The notes beneath the pieces were generated by a model. That model was not told the origin of the DNA. It made no database searches and saw only the letters and a program-made list of their open reading frames with translations. Shown here piece by piece: positions 60,564 to 64,000 of a stretch of 64,000 nt of DNA; within the stretch, counting starts at the first letter, position 1; the number at the start of each line of letters is the position of its first letter. Made by a program: the position numbers and the translations under genes. The stretch is from Lojkania enalia (lineage: Eukaryota; Ascomycota; Dothideomycetes; Pleosporales). The DNA lies in assembly GCA_010094045.1 (NCBI GenBank), contig ML986605.1:262781-326780 (forward strand), written 5' to 3'.

Positions 60564-63500
60564 ATGGTGGAGGACAGCGCCGCGGTTGGGCGCCAGCAAG
60601 ACACCAACAAGTTCCTCTCCAAGCACCGCTGGCGGGCCAAAATCTTCTCCAATGACGAGGCTCTCGCCAAGGAGACCAAGCAGAAGTTCAAGCTCGACGA
60701 CGACGTGAACGATTTCCTTAAACCCTCCACCGAGAAGGCGCAGGCTCACAGGGATGCCGCTGCCGCCGCTTTCCTCGCCAGCACCAATAAACCCCGAATC
60801 GACGTCGCCAAAGCACAAAGATGGCCTGGTGCACAGGATATAATCAACAGCGCGAGGAGTCCGGGTATGGGCGGCTTGAAGACGGGGAGATTGAGGAAGA
60901 AAGGCCTCGCTGTGAGCTTTGCCAGGACACAACCCGACATCATCGGAGAAGGCGGTGACGAGTGCGAAGAGCCGTCCATAGAGGTTCGGAGGAGGAAAAA
61001 TTCGAGTAGCATGACGGATCTGGCTAAGGTGCAGTCACAATCCCATAGCGATGACATAAATATCGGGGCGCGCAGTCCCTCGTTCCACAGCGAAGAGAGC
61101 GCAAATAAGGAAGCAGAACGGAGAGGCATCATCACAAGGTCAGGGACGTCTCATGGTGAATTGTCGCCACCGCTTCAGCAGAAGATGCAGATGGGGAGCA
61201 TCAACACGCACGCCCAGCCCCCGCCTCCTCCTCCGCAAAGACTAGGCCCCATGGGTTTGGGGGAGCGACCAAGGGCACTGCAAAGAGCACCGACTGGGTT
61301 TGATGTGCAGGACGATGCTATTTCGAGGCCGAGCATAGATTCGTCCTTTTCTTTCGACTCGGACAACTCAAGCCCGGTTCTCCAGAGAAAACCGCCTAGC
61401 TTAGCGCCTACACTGGAGGAAGAGGACGACTTTGCGCCGAAACCGCTCAAGCGGACACAGACTGGCTGGAGTGAACAGGGTGACTCCTCGGAGGGAGAGG
61501 CCCCTCCGCCCATCCCAAGGCTTCCGGAAATGAAGCTCGCCGAGGACGATTCGCCTTTGGAATCTAGTCTCCATCAACATTTTCTGCAGAGTGAGCCAGG
61601 GGATCCGAATTCCTTTTCTGCGCGGGTCATTCATAAGATGCGGGCAGACGAAGGCAGGGCGTTACATGAAGCTACACGGCAAGCTATCGACAGCAAAAAG
61701 CGAGATTCGGGCTCGAGCACGAGTTCTTTCCGAGCACAGTCCTATCCGCTTGAGATGGGCACTCCACCTTCATCATATACAGACCCTCCGCCGGGAAGGA
61801 CGCCACCAAGGCTACCTTCTCGTGAGCCTCCCCCCTCTCGTGAGCCTCCCCCCTCTCGTGAGCCTCCCCCCTCTCGTGAGCCTCCCCCCTCTCGTGAACC
61901 TCCTTTGTCTCCCACATTGCTCGAAACCGAAGATCCACATCGATCCCGAGCTCGTGGGCCGTCACCTGGACGACGTCCAATACCTCCCGGGGCATTTCCA
62001 TTGGATACTGAACCACGTTCTGGGTCTTCGTCTTCGTCTCAGTATACCATACCATCCGCAGCCTCCAAAACTCGCGCATCGCCCATCGGGCCTGCGAATA
62101 CTCCACCACAACGAGCATTGCCCAATGCAGACAAGACGCCACAATCGACAGGAAGTCAGAACTCAATACTGCCCACTCCACCACAGTTCGAGCATCCGGC
62201 ATACTTTGAGACTCGTGAAAAGCCACCTCCACCGCCTCCACGCACGCTAGATCAAGGGCAAGGAATGCAAGTCGCGCCGAATCACAGACAGGATCCTGTC
62301 GTCCAGGGTGTACCATCTCTTGCACGGTCAGATACCAAATCTCAAGGGGAGGCCGCTTTTGCAGATTTTTCCGAGCGTGTAACGCACATGCAGGGCATAT
62401 TTAGGCTCACTGCAGAACTGGGTGGACAGATTTATGACTTCACTCCAATGCAATGGCTCAGAGTTGCAATCTGGTGGTTCCTGAAAGGTCGTGTGGGCAT
62501 GGAGAACTTAATTAGGAGTCGACCGAAAGGTTCCGAGAATCAGCCTGAGCGCCTTACACAAGCCCATGTCGATCTTGCGAAGACTTGGTGGATACTTACT
62601 AACGTCCTTGCAAACCATCCTAGCCTTCAAAGATATGACAATCAAAGGACCGATACGCAAGCCAAGTTCGCCAGAGATACTGGAGATTCAGGGATAGCGG
62701 AAGTGTTCGAGGTCCGCGACGCCGTTCTCTCATTTCTAAAAATGTTACTGGGATCAATGAAGCGACATCAAGTTATGCCGCCAACCCAGGCACTCATCTC
62801 GGGACAAGACCAGAACATCTGGGAACTGTATCCCAAATTCAGCCTAGACGCCCAGAGCGTCCTTTCGGACCAGTCCAAAGCGACGTCGACCAATGGAGCA
62901 GGCTGGCATCAAATTAACCCAGCAAATGCCATCCCCCTTGGCGACACTCCAAGGGATTTTTGTTACTTCAGAATGTTCGTTAACGTATCGTTATCCACTG
63001 ACGACCCCAACACAGACCGCGTCCCCCTACCAGCAGTAATATCTGTTCTACGTCCGCGAGACGACTTTAAAGTGAAACTTTCGATATGCAGTCTTACAGA
63101 GCTCATCAACATCACGGTCGGATCAAACCCAGAGATTGGCTTGACCTGGAGAGATGTCTCGTGGAAGTCAAAAACTCGTGGATTCGTTTTACAGCTGCGG
63201 CATGGATATACCCTTAACGCTGAGCTGAGCGACCAAGAATTCCGTAGTCTATGGGCCATAGTTGATCATACGAACAGAGTGGAAAGTCAGCGTCGGGAGC
63301 GTGGCGATGAGCGCTTGTGTTACAAGGTTCAGCTTCGGGATTTCTCATATAAAGACCTAACGAACCCGCAAGCGTTCCCTCCAGAGCGAGTAAAAGGATG
63401 CAAACTTCTAATGTTTGAAAAGTTCGAGCGGAGTAATGAAGGTACTGGCAAGAGAAAATTGCACCGCGGCTACAGATTGGTGGTTGTGACGAATACCAAG

Positions 63501-64000
63501 AGCAGGACCCTTAGTTGTGTGAGCCATGAGATAGGAACTAGGCAAGAGCCAACAAATTTTGAGTACGTCACCGATTCCGACAATTCACCTGCCATGGTCC
63601 TCCGCTTCAAAGAAGTATTGCCGGATAAGAAAGTCAAGACCTGCACAATGTTCTTGGTATTCAATGACAGCAAAGAGCGGAATGCCCTATTTGGCACATT
63701 CACTTCGATGAATGTCAATGAATATGAGAATGTCTTTGCGCAGGTGCCGTTGAAGGCCTTCAATATCGAGAGTGCGGATCCAGCGGATGGATTTAGCCAG
63801 AGCGGTCATGATATGTTAAGGAGGCTGCAATGGCAAGAAGTCAAGGTGATGAATCAGGACCCTGAAGCTGCAGGTCTCGAAGCAGCACCAACCGTCTTGA
63901 GCGAGAGCTTAAGGGTTATTTGCAGACATGGCACTGGTGTTGTGGCCGATCGGATGAATCTAGGTCAGATTGCTCACATCCGAAGAGTACCTTTTTTTTT
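60564..64000 (+). CDS. large conserved-looking fungal protein, C-terminus beyond window (at least 1145 aa)
   Basis: A single frame runs open from ATG 60564 to the window's end (1145 codons shown). I do not recognise the family. Residues 1-60 are basic and helical (KFLSKHRWRAKIFSNDEA). Residues 60-620 are disordered and Pro/Ser-rich, with polyproline runs (QPPPPPPQRLG) and an 18-bp tandem repeat giving SREPPP units. From about 600 the protein becomes ordered: FADFSERVTHMQGIFRLTAE, a Trp-rich helix (MQWLRVAIWWFLKGRVGMEN) near 630-652, and a helical block. Alpha/beta sequence follows to the end. A proline-rich platform with a C-terminal folded module would fit a cortical or signalling adaptor, but that is speculation. 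It lies in tandem with the gene at 55202. Confidence 0.9.
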   Translation, partial: MVEDSAAVGRQQDTNKFLSKHRWRAKIFSNDEALAKETKQKFKLDDDVNDFLKPSTEKAQAHRDAAAAAFLASTNKPRIDVAKAQRWPGAQDIINSARSPGMGGLKTGRLRKKGLAVSFARTQPDIIGEGGDECEEPSIEVRRRKNSSSMTDLAKVQSQSHSDDINIGARSPSFHSEESANKEAERRGIITRSGTSHGELSPPLQQKMQMGSINTHAQPPPPPPQRLGPMGLGERPRALQRAPTGFDVQDDAISRPSIDSSFSFDSDNSSPVLQRKPPSLAPTLEEEDDFAPKPLKRTQTGWSEQGDSSEGEAPPPIPRLPEMKLAEDDSPLESSLHQHFLQSEPGDPNSFSARVIHKMRADEGRALHEATRQAIDSKKRDSGSSTSSFRAQSYPLEMGTPPSSYTDPPPGRTPPRLPSREPPPSREPPPSREPPPSREPPPSREPPLSPTLLETEDPHRSRARGPSPGRRPIPPGAFPLDTEPRSGSSSSSQYTIPSAASKTRASPIGPANTPPQRALPNADKTPQSTGSQNSILPTPPQFEHPAYFETREKPPPPPPRTLDQGQGMQVAPNHRQDPVVQGVPSLARSDTKSQGEAAFADFSERVTHMQGIFRLTAELGGQIYDFTPMQWLRVAIWWFLKGRVGMENLIRSRPKGSENQPERLTQAHVDLAKTWWILTNVLANHPSLQRYDNQRTDTQAKFARDTGDSGIAEVFEVRDAVLSFLKMLLGSMKRHQVMPPTQALISGQDQNIWELYPKFSLDAQSVLSDQSKATSTNGAGWHQINPANAIPLGDTPRDFCYFRMFVNVSLSTDDPNTDRVPLPAVISVLRPRDDFKVKLSICSLTELINITVGSNPEIGLTWRDVSWKSKTRGFVLQLRHGYTLNAELSDQEFRSLWAIVDHTNRVESQRRERGDERLCYKVQLRDFSYKDLTNPQAFPPERVKGCKLLMFEKFERSNEGTGKRKLHRGYRLVVVTNTKSRTLSCVSHEIGTRQEPTNFEYVTDSDNSPAMVLRFKEVLPDKKVKTCTMFLVFNDSKERNALFGTFTSMNVNEYENVFAQVPLKAFNIESADPADGFSQSGHDMLRRLQWQEVKVMNQDPEAAGLEAAPTVLSESLRVICRHGTGVVADRMNLGQIAHIRRVPFF
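61818..61907 (+). repeat. 18-bp coding minisatellite, five SREPPP units
   Basis: Five tandem 18-bp units in the frame of the large gene; the first four are nearly identical and the fifth has drifted (SREPPL). They encode residues 419-448 (SREPPP). Near-identity implies recent expansion and a likely length polymorphism. Confidence 0.95.

Noticed and set aside
1..64000. CRISPR arrays, bacterial operons, riboswitches, rRNA genes
   Set aside because: No regularly spaced repeats with unique spacers and no rRNA-like sequence were seen. The window is fungal nuclear DNA, where bacterial operons and CRISPR arrays are not expected.

Overview
The window is nuclear DNA of a filamentous ascomycete (Pezizomycotina). 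Supporting signs are 45-110 bp GT-AG introns with CTAAC/CTGAC-like branch points, a fungal rhodopsin-domain membrane protein, a GH76 wall mannosidase, an S28 peptidase, a HET-type protein remnant, a fungal all-cysteine PEX2 RING, and several Q/P-rich Myb/SANT genes. A leotiomycete (Helotiales-like) source is my best guess, but the sequence alone does not prove it.

Layout. 1-7.7 kb is AT-rich and gene-poor: one spliced rhodopsin-domain gene (minus), then 5.6 kb with decayed dispersed repeats, ending at tRNA-Leu(CAG). 8.4-22.2 kb is a compact housekeeping block: secreted GH76 (+), seven-exon KAP120-like importin (-) divergent from PEX2 (+), a BuGZ/ZNF207-like zinc-finger protein (-), a UCH-type deubiquitinase (-), and a divergent secreted S28 serine peptidase (+). 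22-35 kb is AT-rich and sparse: a truncated HET-family gene (-), a secreted beta-helix protein (+) and a 2EXR/F-box-like protein (+).

35-44.6 kb holds three Myb/SANT DNA-binding protein genes, one minus and two plus, separated by 3 kb stretches of higher-GC, low-complexity DNA. The two plus-strand genes share a two-module SANT architecture and look like ancient tandem paralogs. 44.6-55.2 kb is a 10.5 kb stretch with no recognisable gene but many homopolymers, including 23 consecutive C. 55.2-64 kb carries two large tandem plus-strand genes for mostly disordered proteins of unknown function; the second runs off the window end.

The genes do not form one pathway. Functional links are local: shared divergent promoters (KAP120/PEX2, UCH/S28) and the Myb cluster, which looks like a regulatory locus with long leaders. 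Exon structures were worked out by hand from splice signals and reading frames, and no homology search was possible. The best candidate for something undescribed is the Myb triplet with its adjoining gene desert.
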